64,000 nucleotides of DNA from Flavobacterium sp. AED (GTDB lineage Bacteria; Bacteroidota; Bacteroidia; Flavobacteriales; Flavobacteriaceae), in NCBI RefSeq assembly GCF_000812945.1, contig NZ_JSYM01000003.1, positions 395,918-459,917 of the forward strand. The letters are read 5' to 3'. The notes beneath the pieces were generated by a model. That model did no database searches. It saw only the letters and a program-made list of their open reading frames with translations, and was not told the origin of the DNA. Shown here piece by piece: positions 25,155 to 34,834 of the stretch. Each line of letters begins with the position of its first letter. Within the stretch, counting starts at the first letter, position 1. The translations under genes and the position numbers were made by a program.

Positions 25155-25910
25155 CTACCAACCTTGATGCAACCCATTCTTTACAACTTCATTGTATTTA
25201 TCTTGATCGAAGCTATATAAATTTGGCGCTTTATGAGCCACATTGCTTTTCTTTTCATCGAGTTTTGTAAGTATTCCTATAGCAGTTATTTTGCGAAGAA
25301 AATTTCTTCGATCGAGCTTTCTGCCTAATATAGTTTCATACAGTTTTTGCAATTCAGGTATCGTAAATTTTTCAGGAAGTAAATTGTACCCTACCGGTAT
25401 TAGATTCAATTCCATTCGTAAAGTCTCCAATGCCTTATCCAAAATTTCTTTATGATCCAAAATCAAATCTGGTACCGCATCATGATCAATCCATTCCACA
25501 ATTTCATTTTTACCTTCTGGTTGCGGAACCGTTTTTAAAAAATCTACTAATGCATAATAACCTACAGTTACGAAACGATTCGTATACCACTTCCCATCAT
25601 CTAAAGGTATCCCGTAAAAATTCAAAACGCCGTTACTAAAATCAATACTATTTCTTTTAACGGCTCCAAATGTTGCAAATTGCCTCAGGAAAATTCCCTT
25701 TAAACCTGTTCTCCCATGTAAAATACTAACTGCCGCTTGATCAATATCTTCATTAATAGGCACAAAACCACCAGGTAAGGCCCACTGATCGTTGTATTTT
25801 GTTTTTATCAATAATATCTTAAGCTGATTATCATGAAATCCGAAAATCACACAATCTATTGATAAACCTGGCTGATAATTTTCCCTGTTATCTAAAATAT
25901 TTTTTAACAT
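25155..25910 (-). CDS. Nudix-like transcriptional regulator (NrtR/AraR type)
   Basis: A 251-residue protein with an N-terminal Nudix-fold domain (LSIDCVIFGFHDNQLKILLI, then WALPGGFVPINEDIDQAA) and a C-terminal winged-helix-like region (KFTIPELQKLYETILGRK, then RRNFLRKITAIGILTKLDE). The Nudix box is degenerate: the catalytic RExxEE is replaced by SILHGR, so hydrolysis is unlikely. This is the build of NrtR and of Bacteroidota AraR-type sugar regulators, which use a dead Nudix domain as ligand sensor. The neighbouring amylosucrase makes sucrose- or fructose-responsive control plausible. The effector is inferred. Confidence 0.8.
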   Translation of the reverse strand: MLKNILDNRENYQPGLSIDCVIFGFHDNQLKILLIKTKYNDQWALPGGFVPINEDIDQAAVSILHGRTGLKGIFLRQFATFGAVKRNSIDFSNGVLNFYGIPLDDGKWYTNRFVTVGYYALVDFLKTVPQPEGKNEIVEWIDHDAVPDLILDHKEILDKALETLRMELNLIPVGYNLLPEKFTIPELQKLYETILGRKLDRRNFLRKITAIGILTKLDEKKSNVAHKAPNLYSFDQDKYNEVVKNGLHQGW

Positions 25911-26560
25911 GCGATTTTTATAGTATTAAATTTATGCGTTTTAAAAGGCGCAATTTAGTTCATTTTTTCAAAGAAAATAAATGAATGTTACATTTTCAAA
26001 ACGAGTCCTATAATTCTACGCTTTAAAGACCAAGGAAATGATTTGAATAAAAAACAAACCTATTCAATAATAAGACATACTCCCGCAAAAATTAACTAAA
26101 AAATATTCAAAAAAAAGATACATAAAAAAATCATTTGAAATGCATTGCAAATCAAAAAAAAATGTACATTGCGTCAAAACAACACAAGTATTACCAAAGC
26201 AATAAATAGCTCTCAAAAAAGAACTAAATTAAAGATTACGAAAAACAACTAATTGTGACTAGTTAAGAACTCAATCTTATGCCTAAAAGCAGACGATAGG
26301 GATAAACTACAAGTCTAGTTTTGAAAAGATAATTGAAGAAAAAGTTCTTACTGTTCTAGAAAAACATCATGGACTGAAGAGGAAAAAAAGCTTCGTTTTT
26401 AGAAGCGATCTTATCAGACTTATTAATAAATTTATTTTCTTGAGAAAAATTCACAAGTAAAAATCTAGATATAATATTGAAATCTGCTAACCAAAATTTA
26501 AAAAGCATTTGCGAAAATTGTTGATTAATTGTTGTTAAAAAAGTATTGAAACAGAATTTA

Positions 26561-26593
26561 AAAGAGGTTGACCTGTAAGTCAACCTCTTTTTT
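26561..26593 (+). terminator. Strong intrinsic terminator in the gene-poor region
   Basis: AAAGAGGTTGAC (26561-26572) pairs perfectly with GTCAACCTCTTT (26579-26590) around a 6-base loop and ends in six T residues. Orientation fits the plus strand best, although no plus-strand gene is recognised upstream. A-rich sequence on its left could also let it stop leftward transcription from the glucan operon. Confidence 0.85.
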
Positions 26594-26823
26594 AAATTCC
26601 CTCTTTATCAAATGTGTTTTCCTATATTTAATACTATAACTACAAGTTCATCAGGAAAATTGATTAAGAGTCAATACTTTTTTTATTCATACCTACATCA
26701 ATTTCAACATTCTAGCAAGTGCGATTCATTAAAAAAATACCGCATCAAATATATTAATTTTGAGCAATAAAGCCCAAAATACTATTAAAATATAAAATAA
26801 ATTCCTTTTTATTTACATAAAAT

Positions 26824-26882
26824 TAAAGGATTTAAGAAATAGAACTCCTTAGTAATCACAATCATTTACTATAAATCCTTAT
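26824..26882 (-). terminator. Compound hairpin after the GH3 gene
   Basis: TAAAGGATTT pairs with AAATCCTTA across about 40 bases that contain an inner hairpin, TAGTAA with TTACTA. On the minus strand a T-rich stretch (CCTTTAATTTTAT) follows. It lies 37 bases after the last gene of the glucan operon and may be its terminator. Confidence 0.4.
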
Positions 26883-26918
26883 TTTATCTAAAAAAACAAA
26901 TCCCTATTCTTTCAGTAA

Positions 26919-29147
26919 TTATTGTTTCATCAATTCAAAAGTGTCTTTCAAACGAATATCTACAGAAGATGATCCAATCATTAAATCAAAGTCCCCAGGT
27001 TCAGTACCCCACTGTAATGCTGCATTATAAAAAGACAGTTTTTCTTTGTCAATACTAAATTTTACTGTTTTAGTTTCTCCAGCATTCAGTTTTATCTTTT
27101 GGAAATCTTTCAGTTCAATAATTGGTCGTACTACTGACCCAACTTTGTCTCTTAAATACAACTGAACTACTTCTTCTCCCGCTACTTTTCCTGAATTGGT
27201 TATAGTTACTGAAGCTTCGATTGTCTCTGTACTTTTTATTTTATTTTTAGATAATTTCAAATTAGAATATTCAAAAGTGGTATAACTCAACCCGTATCCA
27301 AAAGGAAATTTAGGACTGTTTTTTAAGTCCGTATATGCCGAAACATAATTGGATTCCGTTTCGTTTTTAGCTGGTCTTCCTGTATTAAAATGATTGTAAT
27401 AGATAGGAATTTGTCCTTCTTCTCTTGGAAAAGACATTGGTAATTTCCCCGAAGGATTGTAATCGCCAAACAAAACATCGGCAATGGCATTTCCTGCTTC
27501 GCTTCCCAACCACCACGTATACAGAATTGCAGGAACATTATCAGCAGTCCAATTAAAAATAAGCGGTCTTCCTGCGTTGATTAAAACCACAACAGGTTTT
27601 CCCGTCCCTTGAATCGCTTTTATCAAATCTTCCTGAACGCCCGGCAAACGAAGATTGCTGCGACTTTTTGCCTCACCGCTCATATCTCTTCTTTCCCCAA
27701 TACTTAAAATTACAACATCAGCTTGATTCGCAACAGCGATCGCTTCAGCAAAACCATCTTTATTATCACCTTCAATTTCACAACCTTTGGCGTAAAGCAA
27801 CTTCGCAGTATTCCCAACCTTATTTTGCAAACCTTCCCATTGTGAAATAACTTGTTTGTCATAATCCACTTCTGGCAATTCTACGGACCAAAAACCCATG
27901 TTTTGCTTGCGTTCTTTAACCAACGGACCAATAAAAGCAATTGTTTTTGTTTGTTTTGAAATAGGTAAAATGTTTTTATCATTCTTCAACAATACAATAC
28001 TTTTTGCTGCAACTTCTCTCGCTGCTTTTCTATGTTCCGGATTGTTCAATTCTTTTTGTTCTCTTTCCGGATTGAAATATTTATACGGATCTTCAAATAA
28101 TCCCAATTCAAATTTCTTGCGTAAAATTCTTTTCACGGCATCATCAATTAGCGCAATTGGAACTTTTTTCTCTTTTACTAATTGTGCCAAATTATATCGG
28201 TACGCATTACTTTCCATGTCCATATCACTTCCTGCAGTTATAGCAGCTAATGCGGCTTCTTTACTGTCTTTTACATATCCGTGATTGATCATTTCTCCTA
28301 TTGACCCCCAATCAGAAACCACAAAACCTTGAAAATTCCATTTCCCTTTCAGAATGTCTCTTTGCAAATATTTATTTCCTGTTGCCGGAATTCCGTTAAG
28401 GTCATTGAAAGAATTCATGAAAGTAGCCGCCCCAGCATCCAAAGCTGACTTGAAAGGTGGCAAATACGTTTCCCAAAGCATTCTTTCGCTCATATCAACC
28501 GAATTGTAATCTCTCCCGCCAACAGCAGCTCCATAAGCCGCAAAATGTTTCACGCAAGCCATTACGGAATTGACATCACCCAATTTCCCTTGAAAACCTT
28601 TCACCCTGGCATAAGCAATCCTCGAACCCAAATAGGTATCTTCTCCGGCACCTTCCATTACACGTCCCCAACGAGGATCACGCGCAATATCCACCATGGG
28701 CGCAAATGTCCAATGGATTCCGCTTGCAGCCGCTTCGGTTGCAGCAATTCTTGCCGAAAGTTCCATCGCATCTAAATCCCAACTTGCGGCTTCTGCCAAA
28801 GGAATTGGAAAAGTAGTTTTATATCCATGAATAACATCTTGGCCAAATAACAACGGAATTTTCAATCTCGATTGCATCGCTAATTCTTGGTATTGTCTCG
28901 TGTGTTGCGTTCCCAAAACATTCAACATAGAACCGATTAAACCTGTTTTAATTTCGGATTGTTTATTCGGATTTATGGTTATTGGTCCAGTCGCAGCATT
29001 GTCTCCAGTATATTGATTAAGTTGCCCTATTTTCTCTTCAAGAGTCATTCGCTTTAGCAAAGCATCTACTTTTTGGCCAATCGTTTTTTGTTGAGAAAAC
29101 GTAATAAAGCAGGTCAATAAAAGTGTTGTAGTTACTATTTTTTTCAT
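26919..29147 (-). CDS. GH3 family beta-glucosidase (BglX-like)
   Basis: A 742-residue secreted GH3 enzyme that would release glucose from beta-linked oligosaccharides. A signal peptide (IVTTTLLLTCFITFSQ) is followed by the TIM-barrel domain with the nucleophile Asp279 in GFVVSDWGS and KHFAAYGAAVGGRDYN. The C-terminal alpha/beta sandwich follows (VVILSIGERRDMSGEA), and a fibronectin-like end (FPFGYGLSYTTFEYS, VKFSIDKEKLSFYN). An open frame extends to 29198, but ATG 29147 gives the clean signal peptide. Length and order match BglX. It is the last gene of the minus-strand glucan operon and probably works in the periplasm on products of the other enzymes. Confidence 0.93.
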   Translation of the reverse strand: MKKIVTTTLLLTCFITFSQQKTIGQKVDALLKRMTLEEKIGQLNQYTGDNAATGPITINPNKQSEIKTGLIGSMLNVLGTQHTRQYQELAMQSRLKIPLLFGQDVIHGYKTTFPIPLAEAASWDLDAMELSARIAATEAAASGIHWTFAPMVDIARDPRWGRVMEGAGEDTYLGSRIAYARVKGFQGKLGDVNSVMACVKHFAAYGAAVGGRDYNSVDMSERMLWETYLPPFKSALDAGAATFMNSFNDLNGIPATGNKYLQRDILKGKWNFQGFVVSDWGSIGEMINHGYVKDSKEAALAAITAGSDMDMESNAYRYNLAQLVKEKKVPIALIDDAVKRILRKKFELGLFEDPYKYFNPEREQKELNNPEHRKAAREVAAKSIVLLKNDKNILPISKQTKTIAFIGPLVKERKQNMGFWSVELPEVDYDKQVISQWEGLQNKVGNTAKLLYAKGCEIEGDNKDGFAEAIAVANQADVVILSIGERRDMSGEAKSRSNLRLPGVQEDLIKAIQGTGKPVVVLINAGRPLIFNWTADNVPAILYTWWLGSEAGNAIADVLFGDYNPSGKLPMSFPREEGQIPIYYNHFNTGRPAKNETESNYVSAYTDLKNSPKFPFGYGLSYTTFEYSNLKLSKNKIKSTETIEASVTITNSGKVAGEEVVQLYLRDKVGSVVRPIIELKDFQKIKLNAGETKTVKFSIDKEKLSFYNAALQWGTEPGDFDLMIGSSSVDIRLKDTFELMKQ

Positions 29148-29223
29148 TTCTAATTGCTGTGTTATTTTATAATCAATTTCATTTATACCATAATCCAAAA
29201 ATTAGGAAATGGCATTTTATTTT

Positions 29224-30963
29224 TTACTCGCTTGGTTTTTTAAATTCTAAAAAGTTTAAATTGAAATTTCCTTTTTCGAAATAGACTCTAATTTTATTTG
29301 TTCCTTGTTTTAAAACCACATTTTTCAAAGTCACCGTTTGCCAATTACCTATCCCTCCAGAAGATGGAATCGTAATGGTTTCAGAAAGTTGCCCGTTTTC
29401 ATCTTTAAGAAAAAGCTTCCCTCCGGCTACTTCACTTGAATACCGAATATCAACATCGAATGTTTTCTCTGCATTTAAATTTAATGTGTATTGCAACCAT
29501 TCCCCGTCTTCAATAAAGGCTACATGAAAACCATTAGTAACTTTATCATTGCAAGATTGAATGTCAACACCATCATTTCTCATGGCACCACCTTTATTCC
29601 ATTTGGTAAATTTAGTGCCATCATAATTGGCGACATCTTTATCAAAATAAGCATATCCGTTTTGCCCTAAATCATATTCTGTTGCAAACACTTTTCCAGG
29701 CAACGGATGACTTTTGTATTTTTTAGTGTCAGTTGTTTGCACTTGTCTGAACATCGCATCAATCACATCATATCTGATGGTCAGATTTTTAATTTTGTAG
29801 TTTTCAGCAATTTGCATTAGCGCTTTTTTTGCAAAAGCTACTGTTGGCTTTTTTCCTCCGGTTGCCCAATATTGCAATAATTGCTCGTATTCCGGTGTTT
29901 TTGTAACCGAAGTAACTCCCGCTAAATTTTCAATTTTTTTCATTGGCCAAAAAGCCCAACCTATATTATTGGATTCTACCAAAGAGATTGCTTCCTTAAA
30001 CCAAACATTAGAGTTTTCACCACTTTCACCTAACCAAATTGGCACATTGTATTCGGTTCTGAAATTCAACATATTCTGTATGGAAGCCGTATCATTATCG
30101 TTCCAGTATTTGTGAAAGCTCAACGCCATATTATCGTCCCAAAGCGGAAACATCCCATTGTAATTATTTCCCCAGCAATTTCCTTCTATAAAAATTAAAT
30201 GATTGGTATCTACTTCTCTTATGGTCTTTGTAATTCTGACTTGCAATGCTCTTAAAGGCGCGTTAGATTTTTCATCACATCCATTTTGATTCGTTCCCGT
30301 GAAATTCCAATTGGGTTCATTGATAATATCATAGGCTCCAATCCAAGGATTATCTTTGTAACGCAATGCTAATTTTTTCCAAAGCGCCACCATTTTATCC
30401 TGATTTGCCGTATTTTCCCAAAGTGATGGTTTTGAATCATCATAATCGGATATATTGGCATCTTTTCCCTGACCTCCAGGAGTTGCATGTAAATCTAAAA
30501 TCAAATATATTTTATTGGCAGCGCACCATTTCAATACATCATCCGTCATTTTAAAACCTTCTTCCAACCAAGTATTCTGACCCGAAACTGCTTCTTTTTC
30601 AATAGGCAATGTATACAAGTTGTAATGCATGGGCAATCGAATGGAGTTGAAACCCCAAGCCGCCAATGAATCAATATCGCTTTTTGTAATTCCGTTTGCT
30701 TTATAGGCATCATAAAACTTCTCCGTGTTTTTAGTTCCAATTAAATCCGTAATCTTTTGTTTTATTGCATGTTGCGAACCTGCAAACGAACCAGTTTGAA
30801 GCATGTATCCTTCCTGAACCATCCATCCTCCTAATCCCAAACCGCGCAACACCACATTTTGTCCATTTCCATCGACAATTTTCTGTCCATTTCTATGTAG
30901 AAATCCTTGTCCGAAGGAGGAAACTGATAAAGAAATAAGAAATAATAGAACTATTTTTTTCAT
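29224..30963 (-). CDS. GH5 family glycosidase with C-terminal CBM6
   Basis: A 579-residue secreted enzyme. A signal peptide (MKKIVLLFLISLSVSSFGQ) leads to a GH5 barrel with RGLGLGGWMVQEGY at the start, the acid/base Glu216 in YDIINEPNW and the nucleophile Glu313 in WLGESGENSN. After residue about 445 a CBM6-type beta-sandwich follows (YFDKDVANYDG, DGEWLQYTLNL, NWQTVTLKNV). GH5 includes beta-1,3-, beta-1,4- and beta-1,6-glucanases; the glucan operon suggests the 1,3 or 1,6 type. ATG 30963 is chosen over the frame start at 30996. It lies between GH30 (33 bases upstream) and GH3. Confidence 0.9.
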   Translation of the reverse strand: MKKIVLLFLISLSVSSFGQGFLHRNGQKIVDGNGQNVVLRGLGLGGWMVQEGYMLQTGSFAGSQHAIKQKITDLIGTKNTEKFYDAYKANGITKSDIDSLAAWGFNSIRLPMHYNLYTLPIEKEAVSGQNTWLEEGFKMTDDVLKWCAANKIYLILDLHATPGGQGKDANISDYDDSKPSLWENTANQDKMVALWKKLALRYKDNPWIGAYDIINEPNWNFTGTNQNGCDEKSNAPLRALQVRITKTIREVDTNHLIFIEGNCWGNNYNGMFPLWDDNMALSFHKYWNDNDTASIQNMLNFRTEYNVPIWLGESGENSNVWFKEAISLVESNNIGWAFWPMKKIENLAGVTSVTKTPEYEQLLQYWATGGKKPTVAFAKKALMQIAENYKIKNLTIRYDVIDAMFRQVQTTDTKKYKSHPLPGKVFATEYDLGQNGYAYFDKDVANYDGTKFTKWNKGGAMRNDGVDIQSCNDKVTNGFHVAFIEDGEWLQYTLNLNAEKTFDVDIRYSSEVAGGKLFLKDENGQLSETITIPSSGGIGNWQTVTLKNVVLKQGTNKIRVYFEKGNFNLNFLEFKKPSE

Positions 30964-30996
30964 AGAGAAGATTTTAAAACAAATCGTTTTTGGCAT

Positions 30997-32454
30997 TTAA
31001 TAAACTAATGTTTGAATAGCATGAGGCAGTATATAAATTTCGGCAGCTTTTGTTCCAATGCACAAATTATACTTCAACTTCTTATCGGTTTTATTCATAA
31101 CCACCGTTACTGCTTTACCATTCTGGTTTAAAAACGAAGTAGTCATTAAATAGCTTTGACTGGAAACACTGCTTATTCTTTTTGCGCTTTTACCAATAAA
31201 TTTAGAAAAATGACCAATAAAATAATAGGAAGGCGTATAGATTAATTCCCCTGTTTTTGTATCGCCATGTATCGGCGAAAAGCAAAAATTTCCTACATGA
31301 TTTGGTCCTCCATTTTCATCCAAAAGAATATTCCAATCTGTCCAACCTACTGTACCATTATTAAAGTCATGAATCATGGATTCTCCATATCGTTCCCCAT
31401 TTGCCCAAAGTTGTAATTTTTTAAAATCAAATTTCTCAACACAACCTTCCGTGAACATTAAGTTTTTGTCAGGATACATTTCGTGCACTTTTCCAACATT
31501 TTCAAACATAGAATCTCCTCCGCTCCAGTTTTCATACCAATGAAAACCAATTCCCCAAACATATTTATTAGCTTGCGGGTCATCAAGAATTGTACTCGCT
31601 CTTTGTGCCAGTAAATCTCTGTTGTGATCCCAAACCGTAATTTTTTTATCACCAAGTCCTGCTTTTTTCAATGTTGGTCCCAAATAATTCTTCAGAAAAT
31701 CACGTTCTTCTTCGGCCGTGTAAATACAGGATTCCCATGTTTGTCTAGCCATTGGCTCATTTTGAATTGTCAATCCCCAAACTGGAATTCCTTCTTTTTG
31801 GTAGCTATTAATAAATTTCACATAATAATTAGCCCAAGACTGATAAAATTCAGGTAGTAATCTACCACCTCTCAACATGTTTTTAGTGTCTTTCATAAAA
31901 GCTGGTGGACTCCATGGAGTTACATACAATGTAGCCTTACCTCCAGCTGCTGCAATTGCCTTTTTGATTAATGGAATTTTAAATTCTTTATCATGTGCAA
32001 TGTTGAAACTTTTTAAAGCTGCATCACCTTCATCAATATAAGTATAACTTCCTGAACTAAAATCACAACTGTGAATATTCGTTCTTATTATTGAATACCC
32101 AATTCCTTTTTCTTTATCATAATAAGCTTCTAAGAATTCTTTCTGATTTTCTTTAGTCAATTTAGCAAAAACCTCAGCACTCGCATCCGTTATTGCTCCA
32201 CCAATACCCAAAAATGTCTGAAAAGTTTTACTTGGATTCACAAAAACACACAGTTGAGTTTCTAAAGGTTGTTTTAAGTCCGTGAATTGCAGATTATCTG
32301 TTTTTGTTAATCTTAAATTTGTCCCGTCTGCGGTAGTATAGACGGTAACTGTCTTATTATTTGTTGAAAAAGGCTTCGATTGTATTTTACTTTTTTGCTG
32401 AGCAAAAGCCAAAATAGACACTGCTATAAGTGCAGCCGTTGTGATTTTTTTCAT
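30997..32454 (-). CDS. GH30 family glycosidase (first copy)
   Basis: A 485-residue GH30 enzyme with signal peptide (ITTAALIAVSILAFAQQ), a TIM barrel and the associated side beta-domain at the C-terminus. Catalytic residues are acid/base Glu233 in GLTIQNEPMARQTWE and nucleophile Glu336 in NLMFTEGCVE. FLGIGGAITDASAE and YVTPWSPPAFMKDT are classical GH30 signatures of the glucosylceramidase/beta-1,6-glucanase group. There is no lipobox, so it is periplasmic or released. It lies next to a second, different GH30. Confidence 0.93.
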   Translation of the reverse strand: MKKITTAALIAVSILAFAQQKSKIQSKPFSTNNKTVTVYTTADGTNLRLTKTDNLQFTDLKQPLETQLCVFVNPSKTFQTFLGIGGAITDASAEVFAKLTKENQKEFLEAYYDKEKGIGYSIIRTNIHSCDFSSGSYTYIDEGDAALKSFNIAHDKEFKIPLIKKAIAAAGGKATLYVTPWSPPAFMKDTKNMLRGGRLLPEFYQSWANYYVKFINSYQKEGIPVWGLTIQNEPMARQTWESCIYTAEEERDFLKNYLGPTLKKAGLGDKKITVWDHNRDLLAQRASTILDDPQANKYVWGIGFHWYENWSGGDSMFENVGKVHEMYPDKNLMFTEGCVEKFDFKKLQLWANGERYGESMIHDFNNGTVGWTDWNILLDENGGPNHVGNFCFSPIHGDTKTGELIYTPSYYFIGHFSKFIGKSAKRISSVSSQSYLMTTSFLNQNGKAVTVVMNKTDKKLKYNLCIGTKAAEIYILPHAIQTLVY

Positions 32455-32497
32455 TCTATAAATATTACGTATGTTATTTTACCAAATATAGGCAGTT

Positions 32498-33952
32498 TTA
32501 CCAAATAAATGTCCCTACTGAACCCGATTCTAATGACGTTGTTACCCAATTTCCATTGTACTTAACATTGAAAATTTCAGCATTACTTCCATCATTTTCA
32601 ACAATTAAAACGTTTTTCCCACTTGGTGTTTTAAAAGCTACGTTATTCAAGTTCCCACTTATAGTACTTGCAATTCTAACGGAACCTGCAGGCACAAATT
32701 TAGAAGCATGTGCAATGATATAATACCCTACATTTCTGGTAAAATTATCACTACTATTTATCGTCAATGCTCCTTTACAGGTTGTACAACCACCCGGAGT
32801 ATTAGGCCCAAAAGAAGCATTATTGGCTAAGTTCCATTCTAATGCTGTTTTGCTCCAATTTCTCATAGAACCAATAACAACATTTTTCACATGCCATTTC
32901 AAATCCCCTTCAAAACTTCCGGTTGAGGATGTGTATTGTTCTGTGAAATATAAGTTTTTATTAGGGAAAGCATTGTGAACTGTTGACAAAGCACTTATAT
33001 CTCCTTCGTACAAATGAAATGCAGAACCATCAACAAAAGGATAAGCTCCAGAATCGTTTAGAACTGCTATAGGATATTCCGGTTTGTTGCAATTATGGTC
33101 ATAAGCCACAATTTTAGTCGTCAAATTTGCAGCCTGAAAAGCTGGTCCCAAATTGTTTTTTATAAAATCGGCCTGTTGTGAAGCGAGCATCAGCATACTA
33201 GGATTATTTCCAGGATGCAACGGCTCATTTTGTGGCGTAATGGCGTCAATAGTAATCCCTTCGGCTTTCATTTTTTGGATGTATTTCACAAAATACTGTG
33301 CATAAATTCCATAATACTCCGATTTCAAACTTCCTCCAATAAAATTAGCATTGTCTTTCATCCATACTGGCGGGGACCATGGCGTAGCCATAATTTTAAT
33401 CTTTGGATTGATTGCCACAATTTCTTTTAACATGGGAATCAAATCCGTTTTATCCGGAGCTAAACTAAAATTGTCTAAATTCATATCTGTTTGTCCGCTT
33501 GGCAAATCATCATAAGTAAAGGGCGTAGCATTCATATCTGAGGCGCCAATACTGATTCTTAAATAACTTATTGCAATTGAATTGCCATTGGCACCAAATA
33601 ATTCTTGCAATAATTCTTGTCTTTTTTGTGTATTTAATAAATTAATAACTTGAGCGCTTCCTCCAGTCAAAGTGTATCCAAATCCATCAATACTTTGAAA
33701 TGTCTGAGAATCATCAACCTCAATAGTAGCATAATTATTATAGGTTGTCCCAAATGCTAAAATTGATGTTTGCTTTTGAAGATTTACAGTCTGATTGCCT
33801 TTGGTCAACCAAAAGTCAACTTCATTTACTGCTACCGGTGGAGTTGGTTTTGGAGTAGGATTAACAGTATCACTAGCCGGAGAACATTTAGATAGCAGGA
33901 CTGATAAGGTTATTAAAAAGAAAATTTTCATAGTATATTTTATAGTATTCAT
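32498..33952 (-). CDS. GH30 family lipoprotein glycosidase (second copy)
   Basis: A 484-residue GH30 enzyme with a lipoprotein signal (lipobox LLSKC near residue 23), so probably fixed on the cell surface. Motifs are GFGYTLTGGSAQ, ATPWSPPVWMKDN, acid/base Glu in DAITPQNEPLHPGN and nucleophile Glu in LYFTEQYTSS. It diverges clearly from the adjacent GH30, so it is not a recent duplicate; the two may cut different linkages or act in different compartments. The start at 33952 leaves one base after the upstream stop; an inner ATG at 33931 gives a shorter signal peptide and is equally possible. Confidence 0.92.
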   Translation of the reverse strand: MNTIKYTMKIFFLITLSVLLSKCSPASDTVNPTPKPTPPVAVNEVDFWLTKGNQTVNLQKQTSILAFGTTYNNYATIEVDDSQTFQSIDGFGYTLTGGSAQVINLLNTQKRQELLQELFGANGNSIAISYLRISIGASDMNATPFTYDDLPSGQTDMNLDNFSLAPDKTDLIPMLKEIVAINPKIKIMATPWSPPVWMKDNANFIGGSLKSEYYGIYAQYFVKYIQKMKAEGITIDAITPQNEPLHPGNNPSMLMLASQQADFIKNNLGPAFQAANLTTKIVAYDHNCNKPEYPIAVLNDSGAYPFVDGSAFHLYEGDISALSTVHNAFPNKNLYFTEQYTSSTGSFEGDLKWHVKNVVIGSMRNWSKTALEWNLANNASFGPNTPGGCTTCKGALTINSSDNFTRNVGYYIIAHASKFVPAGSVRIASTISGNLNNVAFKTPSGKNVLIVENDGSNAEIFNVKYNGNWVTTSLESGSVGTFIW

Positions 33953-33953
33953 A

Positions 33954-34802
33954 TTAATTATTAAAATTTATTTCGACATAAACCGGCAAATGGTCTGATG
34001 GATATCTTACATTTTTTGAATCGCTTAAAACTGCATATTTTTTGACTTTTAAAACACTGTCTTTAGAAATAAAAATATAGTCTATCAATTTGGTTACTGG
34101 TTCATTATGTACAAAATTATTAAATGTTCCAGAAGGTCCAAAAGGCTTCTCTACTGAAGCTTCTCTACAATCGTTCATTACTTTTTTTAGTGCGATTATT
34201 CTATCTTCGTTAGGTTCTGAATTGAAATCTCCCATAAAAATTACAGGATATTTTTTAGTGTTCAGTTCCTTTATTTTCGAAAGAATAAGCTGTATTCCTT
34301 TGGTTCTTGCGTCTTCGCCAATGTGATCCAAATGCGTATTAAAAACCCAAAACAGTTGTTTTGTTTTCAAATCCTTGAACAGCGCATACGTACAAACTCG
34401 GTTGCAAGCGGCATCCCATCCCATAGAAATTTCATTTGGTGTTTCAGAAAGCCAAAAAGTGTTGCTTTCCTTAACGCTAAATCTTTCCTTTTTATAAAAA
34501 ATATTCGAAGATTCTCCTTTTCCAATTCCTTCTCTCCCAATACCTACATTATCATATTGCAATAGCGCCGTTGCAATATCAATAACTTGATTGGGTCTTG
34601 CTTCTTGAACTCCAAAAATATCTGGTTCGTAAAATTGAATCTGCGATGTAAAATAATCTTTTCGATGGTTCCAATCATTTTCTCCGTCACTCGCAACATC
34701 CAAACGAATGTTATACGTCATTACTTTTAATGTTTGGGCTTGAGAAAACAAACTCATTAGAAGAAAAAACACCGAATAGATTATTTTTTTTGACTGATAC
34801 AT
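33954..34802 (-). CDS. Exported endonuclease/exonuclease/phosphatase-family protein
   Basis: A 282-residue DNase I-like metal-dependent hydrolase with a signal peptide (IIYSVFFLLMSLFSQAQ). Family motifs are LKVMTYNIRLD, DIFGVQEARPNQV, FNTHLDHIG (catalytic His), IFMGDFNSEP and the terminal YPSDHLPVYVEI. Members cut phosphodiester or phosphomonoester bonds; such proteins recur in glycan loci of Bacteroidota with no settled role. Here it sits between GH16 and GH30, its stop one base from the GH30 start, so it belongs to the operon. Confidence 0.88.
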   Translation of the reverse strand: MYQSKKIIYSVFFLLMSLFSQAQTLKVMTYNIRLDVASDGENDWNHRKDYFTSQIQFYEPDIFGVQEARPNQVIDIATALLQYDNVGIGREGIGKGESSNIFYKKERFSVKESNTFWLSETPNEISMGWDAACNRVCTYALFKDLKTKQLFWVFNTHLDHIGEDARTKGIQLILSKIKELNTKKYPVIFMGDFNSEPNEDRIIALKKVMNDCREASVEKPFGPSGTFNNFVHNEPVTKLIDYIFISKDSVLKVKKYAVLSDSKNVRYPSDHLPVYVEINFNN

Positions 34803-34834
34803 TTCTTTATTTTTAAATTATTATTCTCCACTGA

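Larger units (their letters stand above)
25911..26918. other. Gene-poor AT-rich kilobase
   Basis: No convincing protein gene was found in this 1-kb stretch between the regulator gene and GH3. The plus strand holds an open run of 57 codons at 26287-26460 without an ATG (reading KQTIGINYKSSFEKIIEEK and onward). Just before it, in another frame, ATG at 26279 reads only MPKSRR before a stop; together they might be a frameshifted small gene. A 75-codon minus-strand frame at 26356-26583 has unconvincing composition. A strong plus-strand terminator at 26561-26593 implies that something upstream is transcribed, perhaps a small RNA or a decayed gene. Confidence 0.5.

Noticed and set aside
26356..26583. 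75-codon minus-strand open frame
   Set aside because: Composition is dominated by Phe, Asn and Ser from AT-rich DNA, it runs over the terminator stem and has no recognisable motif.
27898..28284. 128-codon plus-strand frame opposite GH3
   Set aside because: Antisense to conserved GH3 coding sequence, with no start context or homology.
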